From positions 1-48,138 of the IMG/VR virus record IMGVR_UViG_3300010885_041302: a stretch of DNA of 48,138 nucleotides, one strand, 5' to 3'. The notes beneath the pieces are model-generated. The model ran no database searches and was not told the DNA's origin. It saw only the letters and a list, made by a program, of their open reading frames with translations. The DNA comes from a virus. Positions 5,097 through 11,657 of this stretch are shown in pieces (position 1 is the stretch's first letter; each line of letters begins with the position of its first letter). A program made the translations under genes and the position numbers.

Positions 5097-5147
5097 AAAA
5101 ACAATTTGACTTAATGTCAAAACAGACGTAATATAATAATATGATGA
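5082..5147 (+). repeat. 66-bp direct repeat, right copy (promoter-containing)
   Basis: This copy is identical to 4755-4820. Here the repeat is followed by a normal leader with AGGAG rather than directly by a coding ATG. Recombination between copies would delete or amplify the 327-bp unit holding the ArfA-like and 52-residue genes, leaving one promoter in place. Confidence 0.95.
5106..5134 (+). promoter_or_regulatory. Sigma70-type promoter P8 with operator-like palindrome
   Basis: Identical to P7: TTGACT (5106-5111), 17-bp spacer, TAATAT (5129-5134), with the TTTGAC/GTCAAA inverted repeat across the -35. It drives the DUF932 gene. Confidence 0.75.
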
Positions 5148-5168
5148 TTTGCCAAACAGGAGAAAATG

Positions 5169-6128
5169 ATGGCTCACAATATTGAAATGCTTAATGGTGT
5201 CGCACAGATGGCTTATGCAGGGGATGTTCCTTGGCATGGTCTCGGTACTCGAGTTCCTAATGATTTGACTCCAGCCCAGATGTTGGAAACTGCAGGACTT
5301 GATTGGACGGTCGATAAGATCCCAGCATTCGCCACAGTAGCTGGTGAACAGGTCGCTATTGGCCAGAGTGCATTGGTGCGTTCTCGTGATAATGCGATCT
5401 TGGATGTCGTGTCCGATGATTGGAATCCTGTACAGAATCAGGAAGCATTCGAGTTCTTTAACGACTTCGTAGCAGCTGGTGATATGGAAATGCATACCGC
5501 TGGTTCACTGCAGGACGGTAAGATCGTATGGGGATTGGCCAAGGTGAAGGAATCATTCGAGCTCTTCAAGGGTGACAAGGTTGATGCCTACTTGCTGTTC
5601 TCGAACTTCCATAAGTATGGTTATTCCACAGACGTTCGGTTCACTCCGATTCGTACCGTGTGCAATAACACGTTGACATTGGCTCTTAGTTCCAAGGTAG
5701 ATCGTATGGCGAAGATCTCTCACCGTAAGGTCTTCAATGGCGATAACGTCAAGGAGATGTTGGGTGTTGCGAAGGACAAGCTGGCAACCTATAAGGAAAT
5801 GGCACAGTTCCTCGGTTCGAAGCGTTACAATGATGAAAACATTGTTGACTATTTCTGCCGTGTATTCCCTGTTACGGGTTCAAATGAGAACAAGAAAAAG
5901 ACTGTGTCCAAAAATGCAGGTCTTGCAATGGAGGCTCTTTATGCACAGCCTGGAACTGAGTACGCTCCTGGAACGTGGTGGCAAGCATTTAACTCGGTCA
6001 CTTATGTAACGGATCATCTCATGGGTCGTAATGCTGATAATCGGCTTTCCTCTGCATGGTATGGTTTCCATAAGAGTCTAAAGACGAAGGCATTGGAAAC
6101 TGCTATTGAAATGGCGGAGGCAGCGTGA
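5169..6128 (+). CDS. DUF932 / phage-plasmid-like protein (319 aa)
   Basis: The sequence begins with AHNIEM and continues with DVPWHGLGTRV, LDWTVDK, PVQNQEAFEFF, GKIVWGLAKV and PIRTVCNNTLTLAL. These motifs characterise the DUF932 family (also TIGR03299), found on phages and plasmids and often highly transcribed. The family has no established activity. At 319 residues it is of normal length. ATG 5169 is preferred over 5166 because AGGAG at 5158-5162 is at better spacing. The gene has its own promoter P8, followed by a run of overlapping small genes. Its stop overlaps the next start. Confidence 0.88.
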   Translation: MAHNIEMLNGVAQMAYAGDVPWHGLGTRVPNDLTPAQMLETAGLDWTVDKIPAFATVAGEQVAIGQSALVRSRDNAILDVVSDDWNPVQNQEAFEFFNDFVAAGDMEMHTAGSLQDGKIVWGLAKVKESFELFKGDKVDAYLLFSNFHKYGYSTDVRFTPIRTVCNNTLTLALSSKVDRMAKISHRKVFNGDNVKEMLGVAKDKLATYKEMAQFLGSKRYNDENIVDYFCRVFPVTGSNENKKKTVSKNAGLAMEALYAQPGTEYAPGTWWQAFNSVTYVTDHLMGRNADNRLSSAWYGFHKSLKTKALETAIEMAEAA

Positions 6129-6604
6129 TGGACACGGAAATTGAAAACGCTCGCCGAGTAGTGCATTGGATCGATATGGCGAAAGATGATCAGACGTTCA
6201 CACGTAAGGATATCTTTAATTCATTAAACGCCATCTCGAGACACCCTGCTGTTCCGATGTCGGTCATTGACGATGTACTAGATCAACAGGTTCTTTCCGG
6301 TAAGATAAAATTAGATTATGACATGTCTAACTTGAAGCGTACGGTATTGAGGAAGGTCAAGAAAGTAAACGATGTTGAGAAGCGTCTGAGCGATCTCGAG
6401 ATTAAGTACAAGTGGCTCGAGAGCGTAGTCGCAAAAGCACACGTACCAGAAAAACAGCGTCTGTGGAGTGCCGACGAACCGATCCCTCGCGAAGTTGAGT
6501 ATATTGATGTCATGTACACTGATGGTCGGATCGTCGAGAACTTCTATATCGGCACTATGCCTCTGATAGGCAGTGACATTCTTGCATGGCGAAAGACTGC
6601 GTGA
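6128..6604 (+). CDS. Hypothetical protein with coiled-coil segment (158 aa)
   Basis: Not recognised. Residues ~20-65 could be a small winged-helix-like domain (FTRKDIFNSLNAIS, VIDDVLDQQVLSGKI), followed by a Lys-rich heptad region (LRKVKKVNDVEKRLSDLEIK) and a C-terminal domain. GGAG at 6116-6119 lies eight bases upstream of ATG 6128, which overlaps the DUF932 stop. The wing-helix reading is tentative. Confidence 0.68.
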   Translation: MDTEIENARRVVHWIDMAKDDQTFTRKDIFNSLNAISRHPAVPMSVIDDVLDQQVLSGKIKLDYDMSNLKRTVLRKVKKVNDVEKRLSDLEIKYKWLESVVAKAHVPEKQRLWSADEPIPREVEYIDVMYTDGRIVENFYIGTMPLIGSDILAWRKTA

Positions 6605-6732
6605 TGGATACTAATATGAGAATGCTCATCAGGTATTATTATAGAGACAATGATGTCTGGGCAATATGGGAAAACATGGATGGTTCTCGGTGGCGTGAGC
6701 ATATCGTTGTAGATGGGGTGGTGCAGTGGTGA
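6604..6732 (+). CDS. Hypothetical small protein (42 aa)
   Basis: A 42-codon frame starts at 6604, overlapping the preceding TGA, and ends at TGA 6730-6732, which overlaps the next ATG. The product is rich in Trp, Tyr, Arg and Asp (MRMLIRYYYRDNDVWAIW). The chain of one-base overlaps on both sides argues for a real coupled gene. Function unknown. Confidence 0.58.
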   Translation: MDTNMRMLIRYYYRDNDVWAIWENMDGSRWREHIVVDGVVQW

Positions 6733-6839
6733 TGGATGATTTTATGAGTCCATTTAAAATTATGTTTGGTGCAGTTATTGGCTTGGGCTTGGGTGTCATA
6801 TGCGTAATTTTGATAGCCAAGATCGTTTTCTGTTTTTGA
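6732..6839 (+). CDS. Single-pass small membrane protein (35 aa)
   Basis: A 35-codon frame starting at 6732 within a TGATG overlap. After MDDFMSPFK comes a continuous hydrophobic span, IMFGAVIGLGLGVICVILIA, then KIVFCF. This is one membrane helix with a short acidic N-terminus. GTGGTG upstream is a weak ribosome site; coupling to the previous gene is likely. It could be an inner-membrane effector, but nothing identifies it. Confidence 0.6.
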   Translation: MDDFMSPFKIMFGAVIGLGLGVICVILIAKIVFCF

Positions 6840-6849
6840 GGAGTGAGTG

Positions 6850-7164
6850 ATGGAAGGAAGTGAAGAACATCGCATCTATATGCATGTGTGCGATGCCCTT
6901 AAAAATAATCCGCACTTGTTAATGTGGGTTTTAAAGGGAGCAACGGACGGCATGCATTCAGCCGTAGATCAAGCAAAACGGGACCAAGTGGATTGGGAAG
7001 TAATTGCAAATATGGCGATGAATAAACGGCTGATGGACGGAAATGAACTTTTCCTTGCTGATAAAATTGATGCACTGAAACCTCGTGCTGCTATGAATTG
7101 GGGATGGTATGTAGATAAATTACGGGGAATTGTAGCTAAGAAGCAAGAGAAGGATAGTGAGTGA
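6850..7164 (+). CDS. Hypothetical helical protein (104 aa)
   Basis: Not recognised. The product begins MEGSEEHRIYMHVCDALKNN, is helical and charged, and has no membrane segment. GAGGAG at 6839-6844 gives a strong ribosome site for ATG 6850, rather than the in-frame GTG at 6847. The stop overlaps the next ATG. Confidence 0.68.
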   Translation: MEGSEEHRIYMHVCDALKNNPHLLMWVLKGATDGMHSAVDQAKRDQVDWEVIANMAMNKRLMDGNELFLADKIDALKPRAAMNWGWYVDKLRGIVAKKQEKDSE

Positions 7165-7442
7165 TGGATATCGTAGATCGGTTACATGAGTCGCCTTGCA
7201 GTGGTGACATTGGATGCGCTCATAAGTTGTGCGTAGAAGCCGCCAATGAGATTGAACGGCTGCGTAAAGACTGTGACCGTATGGCATCATTAGCCATAGA
7301 CAACGCCAAAGATACTGAACGAGCAATGCGGTATCGTAATGCGTTGAATGAAATTAACGAGCGTGCTTCAGGTGACGATAGTTGGTTAAGCAAAAGCATT
7401 GACATTAAAATTATGGCTCTTAATGCATTGGATGGTTTTTAA
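7164..7442 (+). CDS. Small phage protein, MDIVDRL type (92 aa)
   Basis: The N-terminus MDIVDRLHESP, followed by a Cys/His cluster (CSGDIGCAHKLC) and an AANEIERLRKD helix, resembles a recurrent phage protein type annotated as hypothetical. Cys and His in the cluster could bind metal. The rest is a charged helix. It overlaps both neighbours by one base. Confidence 0.65.
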   Translation: MDIVDRLHESPCSGDIGCAHKLCVEAANEIERLRKDCDRMASLAIDNAKDTERAMRYRNALNEINERASGDDSWLSKSIDIKIMALNALDGF

Positions 7443-7609
7443 TGATTTTACAACATGTTCCTCGTATTGAAATGATACTGTATATGGAAGAAGTCCTAGA
7501 AGAGCTATGGGAATTATCTCTACAGCTTGGTGATTTGTCCATACAAACTAAGATCCGCGAACTATCAAAAGAATTAGATACATTAAAGGATGCTGCTTGC
7601 GATGAATGA
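7442..7609 (+). CDS. Hypothetical helical protein (55 aa)
   Basis: A 55-codon frame from ATG 7442, overlapping the preceding TAA, to TGA 7607-7609. The product is strongly amphipathic-helical (EMILYMEEVLEELWELSLQ), with further Leu heptads. It overlaps the next gene by eight bases. Function unknown; self-association is plausible. Confidence 0.6.
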   Translation: MILQHVPRIEMILYMEEVLEELWELSLQLGDLSIQTKIRELSKELDTLKDAACDE

Positions 7610-8150
7610 AATGATCAAGCCACTTGATTTTACGAAATTAATTAAAACAAAAACTGATTGGCAACCACTAGTTGATGCTGTGGGTCGTGCCAATAAACGG
7701 TACACTGATCTGGTAGAACAATATGGTGCTCATGGTGTCTATCAAATCATACATAAAAATAACTTGACTAATAATCTAATAGACGCTAATATAGGTTATA
7801 TTGGTAAGAGCACTAATATCTTTGATCGTGTTTATTCAATCAAAATCGGTAAACATAATTGTTGTAATTACATGAGGCATAACAATTACGGTCGTGAGGA
7901 TGTTTGTGTACGTTATCTGTTTACTGAGATTGGTAGTGAAGGCACTCTAGAAGATGCTATTCATGCCGAGATGACTAAACAGTTTGGCTATCGTTTCGCA
8001 TGGCGAGAAGCTTCGGCTGGTAATGATGGGGCTATGCTCCGTATATACGAGGCTATTGATAAGATCGAGAATCTAGAAGATTTAAAGAATCTTTCTAAAC
8101 ATATCGATGATAAAGCTATACTACTTTTTATGGATACCTGGAAAGGGTAA
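7602..8150 (+). CDS. GIY-YIG-like nuclease domain protein (182 aa)
   Basis: Residues 45-47 read GVY and residues 65-70 read GYIGKS, giving the two-part GIY-YIG signature at the usual distance. An Arg follows at residue 76 (FDRV), and a candidate catalytic Glu lies at 123 (AIHAEM). This fits the GIY-YIG fold, which cuts DNA using the Tyr, Arg and Glu. No DNA-binding helix-turn-helix module is evident after it, so it may be a stand-alone nuclease or a free-standing homing endonuclease. Start 7602 is chosen from AAAGGA at 7585-7590; ATG 7590 and 7611 are alternatives. Confidence 0.6.
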   Translation: MNEMIKPLDFTKLIKTKTDWQPLVDAVGRANKRYTDLVEQYGAHGVYQIIHKNNLTNNLIDANIGYIGKSTNIFDRVYSIKIGKHNCCNYMRHNNYGREDVCVRYLFTEIGSEGTLEDAIHAEMTKQFGYRFAWREASAGNDGAMLRIYEAIDKIENLEDLKNLSKHIDDKAILLFMDTWKG

Positions 8151-8153
8151 AGA

Positions 8154-9272
8154 ATGGCACAGCGACCAAAGTTGATTAAGCGTAGCAAACCAAAGCCTGT
8201 TCGTAAAACTCGCAGCGAACAGTACCTTGTGAATGTGAAGTATCTTGGTGATGAACCTACAGCTACGCAGATCGGAAAGTCCACGATTCGATCGATCAAC
8301 TGGTACAATGCCATGTGCAGCAAGGAGGAGGCTCGCGAGTATATGGCTTCTTACCTTGCTGCACACAATCGTTTAGAGGACTTGCAGAGGCTCAAGAAGG
8401 TTTCGGATACATGGCTACCGCTCACCGCTTGCTGGCTCTCTAGGATGTCCTCTATCGCTCCTCTCGCCGCTCAGTCCTTCGGCTGGGACTCTCAGATAAA
8501 CGAGTTTTTGACAGAATCATTTACTCATGTGGAGGTAGAGAAAAAGGTATCGGCTACCGCCGAGAAGCCATCGATTCAAGATCGTATTAAAGAAAGAGGA
8601 TATGATATTATCGGTGATATCGAAGAGATGCTGGATAAGGATGAAGAGTTTTCTTTATATGATTGGTTAAAGAAAAAAGAGATTCCTGCTATGTACGCTG
8701 CTAAGATCCTAGAATATTATACTCCTGTTCTGATGGAGTTAGTTCATGCTTTTGAAGGTAAAGACGAGCAGCTTCTAGAAGGTTATAAGCACTACGGTAA
8801 GAAAGGTCTTAAGAGCCGTATAGAGCTCCTTGGTAAGATGCTAGAGGATGCTCATCGTTATAATGGCAACACTAAGAAAGCACGAGCTCCACGTAAGACC
8901 AAAGCACCTTCTGTAGAAAAGATCTTGAAAAATTTCAAATATCAGAAAGAAAGCAATGAACACAAACTTACCTCCATCAATCCAGAATCAATCCTCGGAG
9001 CCCAAACAGTCTGGACTTTTAACACCAAATACAATCTTCTCAGCGTTTTTGTTGCTGATGGTAGGAATGGTATTAACGTCCGTGGTACTAGTTTGGTGTC
9101 TTATAATAGCGATAATTCTAAATCCATAAAGATCGGTCGTAAAACATCTGAGAAATTACAGGCTGTATTAACTGGTGGTAAAATCGTTCTACGTAAGATG
9201 ATTGAAGAGATGACTGGTGAAGCTAATGGTCGTATAAATGAAAACACTATTATTCTAAAGGTGATTAAATGA
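8154..9272 (+). CDS. Hypothetical phage protein (372 aa)
   Basis: Not securely recognised, though the C-terminal half (TSINPESILGAQTVWTFN, LLSVFVADG) is reminiscent of long hypothetical proteins in other T4-like phages. The N-terminus is highly basic (KLIKRSKPKPVRKTRSEQ), and a second basic Ala/Pro stretch (KKARAPRKTKAP) separates a helical N-terminal half from a beta-rich C-terminal domain. Nucleic-acid binding is plausible. The start follows AAAGGGTAAAG. It is the largest gene of the early region, and its stop overlaps the next start (ATGA). Confidence 0.65.
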   Translation: MAQRPKLIKRSKPKPVRKTRSEQYLVNVKYLGDEPTATQIGKSTIRSINWYNAMCSKEEAREYMASYLAAHNRLEDLQRLKKVSDTWLPLTACWLSRMSSIAPLAAQSFGWDSQINEFLTESFTHVEVEKKVSATAEKPSIQDRIKERGYDIIGDIEEMLDKDEEFSLYDWLKKKEIPAMYAAKILEYYTPVLMELVHAFEGKDEQLLEGYKHYGKKGLKSRIELLGKMLEDAHRYNGNTKKARAPRKTKAPSVEKILKNFKYQKESNEHKLTSINPESILGAQTVWTFNTKYNLLSVFVADGRNGINVRGTSLVSYNSDNSKSIKIGRKTSEKLQAVLTGGKIVLRKMIEEMTGEANGRINENTIILKVIK

Positions 9273-9496
9273 CTAGGAAAAGCTCAGACATTATCGAAGA
9301 TCTCGTTAACTCCCTAGAGAAACTTATCGACACTCTAGATGATGAGTGGCACCATAATGATGAAGGTGAGTGGAGACAGGCGGATAATATCCGTGCTAAT
9401 ATTTTACCACTAGCCAAAGAAAAGTTTAAGATGCATTTAGATGAATATATCGATCGTCGTATTGAAACATTTACAAAGGTGAAAGATGCAAACTGA
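9269..9496 (+). CDS. Hypothetical charged helical protein (75 aa)
   Basis: Not recognised. It is an acidic, helical protein (SSDIIEDLVNSLEKLIDTL) with a central WHHNDEGEWRQAD segment. It overlaps the preceding gene by four bases (ATGA) and the next by eleven. No membrane or signal sequence is present. Confidence 0.65.
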   Translation: MTRKSSDIIEDLVNSLEKLIDTLDDEWHHNDEGEWRQADNIRANILPLAKEKFKMHLDEYIDRRIETFTKVKDAN

Positions 9497-9848
9497 AAAA
9501 GAAACAATCGATTCTTGGTTAGAATATCTTCCTATTAATGAGAGAAAACTTCATCGTGCTAATAGTCGTATCGATCAGCTTGAATCAGGTCCAGGTGGGA
9601 TTATGGAGATGAAGCAGACGATTGCTGATAAAGAAGCTGAGATTGAAGAATTAAAAAGACTGAATGTCAACGCCAATAAATTTAGTGAAACTATTGCGGC
9701 TAGTGTTTTAAATAAATTAATTTATGAAAATAAAATTGAGAAGTTGCAAGAAGCGTTGCGATTGATTATTGGCAATTCTAAATTATCACAAGTTTCAAAA
9801 GAATATCTAGCAAAGATAGCAATCGCTGCACTAGAGGAAAGTAAGTGA
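9486..9848 (+). CDS. Hypothetical coiled-coil protein (120 aa)
   Basis: Not recognised. Residues 15-55 and 80-105 contain Leu/Ile heptads with many Lys and Glu (ADKEAEIEELKRLNVN), predicting a coiled coil. The start at 9486 has AAGGTGAAAG upstream. Its stop overlaps the next ATG by one base. A structural or adaptor role is possible but unsupported. Confidence 0.65.
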   Translation: MQTEKETIDSWLEYLPINERKLHRANSRIDQLESGPGGIMEMKQTIADKEAEIEELKRLNVNANKFSETIAASVLNKLIYENKIEKLQEALRLIIGNSKLSQVSKEYLAKIAIAALEESK

Positions 9849-10324
9849 TGAATAAGCGTAAGTTAGTTACTGATAGAAATAGTTTGACTGTCGATACTAA
9901 ATGTTCTTTTCTTACTGAGGAAAAAATCAAAAATATCGAAAAACATTACAAGGCTATCTATGTACTAGAAACTTGTGCTAAGGATCGTAATGGTGGTTGG
10001 GCTAACTTTCCAGCAGCTATCTTCTATACGGAAACTGCACATCCAGAAGGTTCAAATTATTTCGCTCTTTATATTGATGACACCAATCAGTTTATGATCG
10101 CTAATGGTTTATCAGCTGTTGATGGTGTAGTGTTCAAAGGTTTAGAGACTGAAGGTACTGTTACCTATTCTCGTTATCGTCATGATTATCGCGATGCTGG
10201 TAATGGTGCTTTCGTTGATGGCGGCAGAGATTATTTTCGATATGGTGGTGATCAGTTTGATGATTACAATATTGTAAATTTTATTGTTGTTGATGGTAAA
10301 GTGGAGATTAAAAATGTTAATTGA
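9848..10324 (+). CDS. Hypothetical protein (158 aa)
   Basis: Not recognised. It looks like a soluble globular alpha/beta protein with many aromatics (GGWANFPAAIFYTE, NYFALYID, RDYFRYGG). ATG 9848 is preferred over the in-frame GTG at 9845; GGAAAGTAAG precedes it. It overlaps the following gene by eleven bases. Confidence 0.66.
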   Translation: MNKRKLVTDRNSLTVDTKCSFLTEEKIKNIEKHYKAIYVLETCAKDRNGGWANFPAAIFYTETAHPEGSNYFALYIDDTNQFMIANGLSAVDGVVFKGLETEGTVTYSRYRHDYRDAGNGAFVDGGRDYFRYGGDQFDDYNIVNFIVVDGKVEIKNVN

Positions 10325-10541
10325 TATTGATGTTGAAACGATTGATAAAATTTTCCAAGCTACTTTGATTCAAGATTATCGTGGACTGTTACAACAAAAA
10401 CAACAGCTTACTGAAAAACTAAACAAAGAACCACTAGCCCAATATGAACTCGAAGATCTAAATGATACTGATCATTGGATTAAAGGTATAGAGATCATGA
10501 TGGAATATTACATTGGTCATAACTGGAAAGAAAAGACTTGA
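10314..10541 (+). CDS. Small conserved-type phage protein (75 aa)
   Basis: ATG 10314 has GGAG at 10303-10306, seven bases upstream, giving MLIDIDVETIDKIFQATL. The pattern DYRGLLQQKQQL, DLNDTDHWIKGIEIMMEYY is typical of a short helical protein seen in several T4-like phages near structural or DNA genes; no function is known to me. The last codon (Thr) and the stop of this gene fall inside the TTGACT of the tmRNA promoter. Confidence 0.65.
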   Translation: MLIDIDVETIDKIFQATLIQDYRGLLQQKQQLTEKLNKEPLAQYELEDLNDTDHWIKGIEIMMEYYIGHNWKEKT

Positions 10542-10568
10542 CTAATGATCTAATATACGGTATAAATA
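10538..10568 (+). promoter_or_regulatory. tmRNA promoter with overlapping T4 late motif
   Basis: TTGACT (10538-10543), 17-bp spacer, TATAAA (10561-10566). The -10 is also the start of TATAAATA (10561-10568), the T4 late-promoter element read with gp55/gp33. The site could therefore be read early by host sigma70 and late by the phage sigma. Predicted start near 10573. Confidence 0.78.
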
Positions 10569-10572
10569 GAAT

Positions 10573-10875
10573 ATGCTGATGTTGATGACATCATGTGGAA
10601 TAGACACTGAGGACGTGGGGGCAGTACCCACCGCCTCCACCACGGATACACTGGATAAGACCGCTGAGTCGTTCTTAACTGCTAGAGCCAATTAATTTGG
10701 GGCGTCGTAAGGACGGTGTATCTTTGATGGGGGCGAAATAGGATCGACTGGTGTAATAAAGACAAGATCGAGACAATAGCATAAATAAATTATCTGCAAA
10801 CGATAATTCACTTCTTGAGATGCGCCTAGCGGCTTAATCTCTTGGGTATGAGTTCCACCTCGAAACAGAACGGGC
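10573..10875 (+). ncRNA. ssrA: Permuted two-piece tmRNA, alphaproteobacterial type
   Basis: The acceptor piece comes first. It has a T-arm GTGGG/CCCAC, then GCCTCC (10633-10638), discriminator A and encoded CCA (10640-10642). The coding piece starts with GGGGGC at 10729, which pairs with GCCTCC to form the acceptor stem. The intervening segment is closed by GATACAC (10645-10651) with GTGTATC (10716-10722). P2 is GTGGAA (10595-10600) with TTCCAC (10853-10858). The tag frame starts at GCA 10796 and reads ANDNSLLEMRLAA, then TAA at 10835-10837, inside a GAGAT/ATCTC hairpin. The LAA end is a ClpXP-type degron. tmRNA frees stalled ribosomes and tags the peptide. The mature ends are estimates. Confidence 0.9.
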
Positions 10876-10916
10876 TCACTTTATAACACACAAAACACAC
10901 ACAAAGGAGACTACAA

Positions 10917-11129
10917 ATGAGTACACCATACGATTTAAGATTTAATCTTGTTCATTTCGCAAGAGATCAACTTAACACTGAATATCAGGCTGCTCTGGAA
11001 AAGATTATATTATCATATCCAGAAGCTTCCGAAGAAAAAACAAAATTAATTTCTGCTCTTAAATATCCAACAAAATCGGATATTATTAATCTTGCTGAAG
11101 AAATTAAAAAGTTTGTCGACAATAAGTAA
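10917..11129 (+). CDS. Small conserved T4-like phage protein, SPYDLRF type (70 aa)
   Basis: The N-terminus STPYDLRFNLVHFARDQL matches a short protein widely seen in marine and other T4-like phages (PYDLRF then an ARD-L helix), of unknown function. The rest is helical and ends EEIKKFVDNK. AAAGGAG at 10902-10908 gives a strong ribosome site. It lies between the tmRNA and the tRNAs, so it may be transcribed with them. Confidence 0.75.
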   Translation: MSTPYDLRFNLVHFARDQLNTEYQAALEKIILSYPEASEEKTKLISALKYPTKSDIINLAEEIKKFVDNK

Positions 11130-11131
11130 TA

Positions 11132-11191
11132 TAATTGGTCACCTAGCGGCTTGATCGGAGTTCGGGAGGCACTTGGCAACAGAAGCCTCCC
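11132..11191 (+). repeat. tRNA-Arg 5' fragment duplication plus hairpin
   Basis: The 16 bases TAATTGGTCACCTAGC (11132-11147) recur exactly at 11201-11216, where they form the start of tRNA-Arg. After the first copy the sequence diverges and no full tRNA can be folded. It contains a 7-bp perfect hairpin, GGGAGGC (11164-11170) with GCCTCCC (11185-11191), with a 14-base loop and no T-run. This may be a decayed tRNA or a processing signal. Confidence 0.7.
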
Positions 11192-11205
11192 ACCTAATTC
11201 TAATT

Positions 11206-11281
11206 GGTCACCTAGCTCAACTGGAAGAGCAAGAGATTTCTACTCTCTAGGTTAGGGGTTCGAGTCCCTTGGTGATCGCCA
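11206..11281 (+). tRNA. tRNA-Arg (UCU)
   Basis: A 76-nt cloverleaf. The acceptor stem is GGTCACC with GGTGATC, the discriminator is G and CCA is encoded (11279-11281). The D arm is GCTC/GAGC. The anticodon stem is AGAGA/TCTCT with loop TTTCTAC, giving anticodon TCT at 11239-11241. The T arm has loop TTCGAGT. It reads AGA, the Arg codon that dominates the AT-rich late genes but is uncommon in the left early genes. Confidence 0.93.
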
Positions 11282-11287
11282 ATTTTC

Positions 11288-11363
11288 GGACTGATAGCTT
11301 AATGGTTAGAGCCATCCGCTCATAACGGATTGGTTGCAGGTTCGAGTCCTGCTCGGTCCACCA
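11288..11363 (+). tRNA. tRNA-CAU (elongator Met or Ile2)
   Basis: A 76-nt cloverleaf. The acceptor stem is GGACTGA with TCGGTCC, the discriminator is A and CCA is encoded (11361-11363). The anticodon stem is ATCCG/CGGAT with loop CTCATAA, giving CAT at 11321-11323. The paired G1-C72 rules against an initiator tRNA. The variable/T-arm boundary (TTGGTTGC) looks more like tRNA-Ile2, which would read AUA after lysidine modification, but elongator Met is not excluded. Confidence 0.9.
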
Positions 11364-11386
11364 TTTTCTCAAACATAGGATATATT

Positions 11387-11611
11387 ATGAAATTCGTTTT
11401 TGATTCTAATACGTTTAATTCTGAAATTGAAAAGATACATAATAACGATGTAGATTATATTGATGCTATTACGACATGGTGTGAAAAAAATAATCTCGAT
11501 ATTGAAGTTATTGCTAACATCATTAAAAAAGATCCTGTAATTAAATCTAAGCTACAAGCTGATGCAGAGAATTTAAATTATTTGAAGGGTGGCGCCAAGC
11601 TACCGTTTTGA
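11387..11611 (+). CDS. 33: Late-transcription co-activator, gp33-like
   Basis: The 74-residue product has VDYIDAITTWCEKNNLDIEV, KDPVIKSKLQADAENLN and ends GGAKLPF. This matches the gp33 pattern of marine and alphaproteobacterial T4-like phages. In T4, gp33 bridges RNA polymerase, gp55 sigma and the gp45 sliding clamp at late promoters. Start 11387 follows AGGA at 11377-11380, just after the CAU tRNA. It precedes gp59 and gp32, the same gene order as in T4 (33-59-32), which strengthens the call. The TATAAATA motifs elsewhere in the window fit its presence. Confidence 0.82.
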   Translation: MKFVFDSNTFNSEIEKIHNNDVDYIDAITTWCEKNNLDIEVIANIIKKDPVIKSKLQADAENLNYLKGGAKLPF

Positions 11612-11621
11612 GGAGTTTGTT

Positions 11622-11657
11622 ATGCCATATTTAAATACAGATGTATATGTGAGATGA
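11622..11657 (+). CDS. Micro-ORF upstream of gp59 (11 aa)
   Basis: MPYLNTDVYVR is encoded behind a strong GAGGAG site (11610-11615). Its stop TGA (11655-11657) overlaps ATG 11654, one of the two possible gp59 starts. gp59 itself has no strong ribosome site, so this frame may serve to deliver ribosomes to gp59 by coupling. Alternatively it is the leftover 5' end of a lost gene; the start MPYL followed by acidic residues resembles short T4-like proteins. Confidence 0.45.
   Translation: MPYLNTDVYVR

Noticed and set aside
10781-10788. CATAAATA as a late promoter
   Set aside because: It falls inside the tmRNA coding piece, just before the resume codon, and is explained by that RNA.
11132-11205. 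A third complete tRNA
   Set aside because: Only the first 16 bases match tRNA-Arg; no 3' acceptor strand or T arm can be paired.
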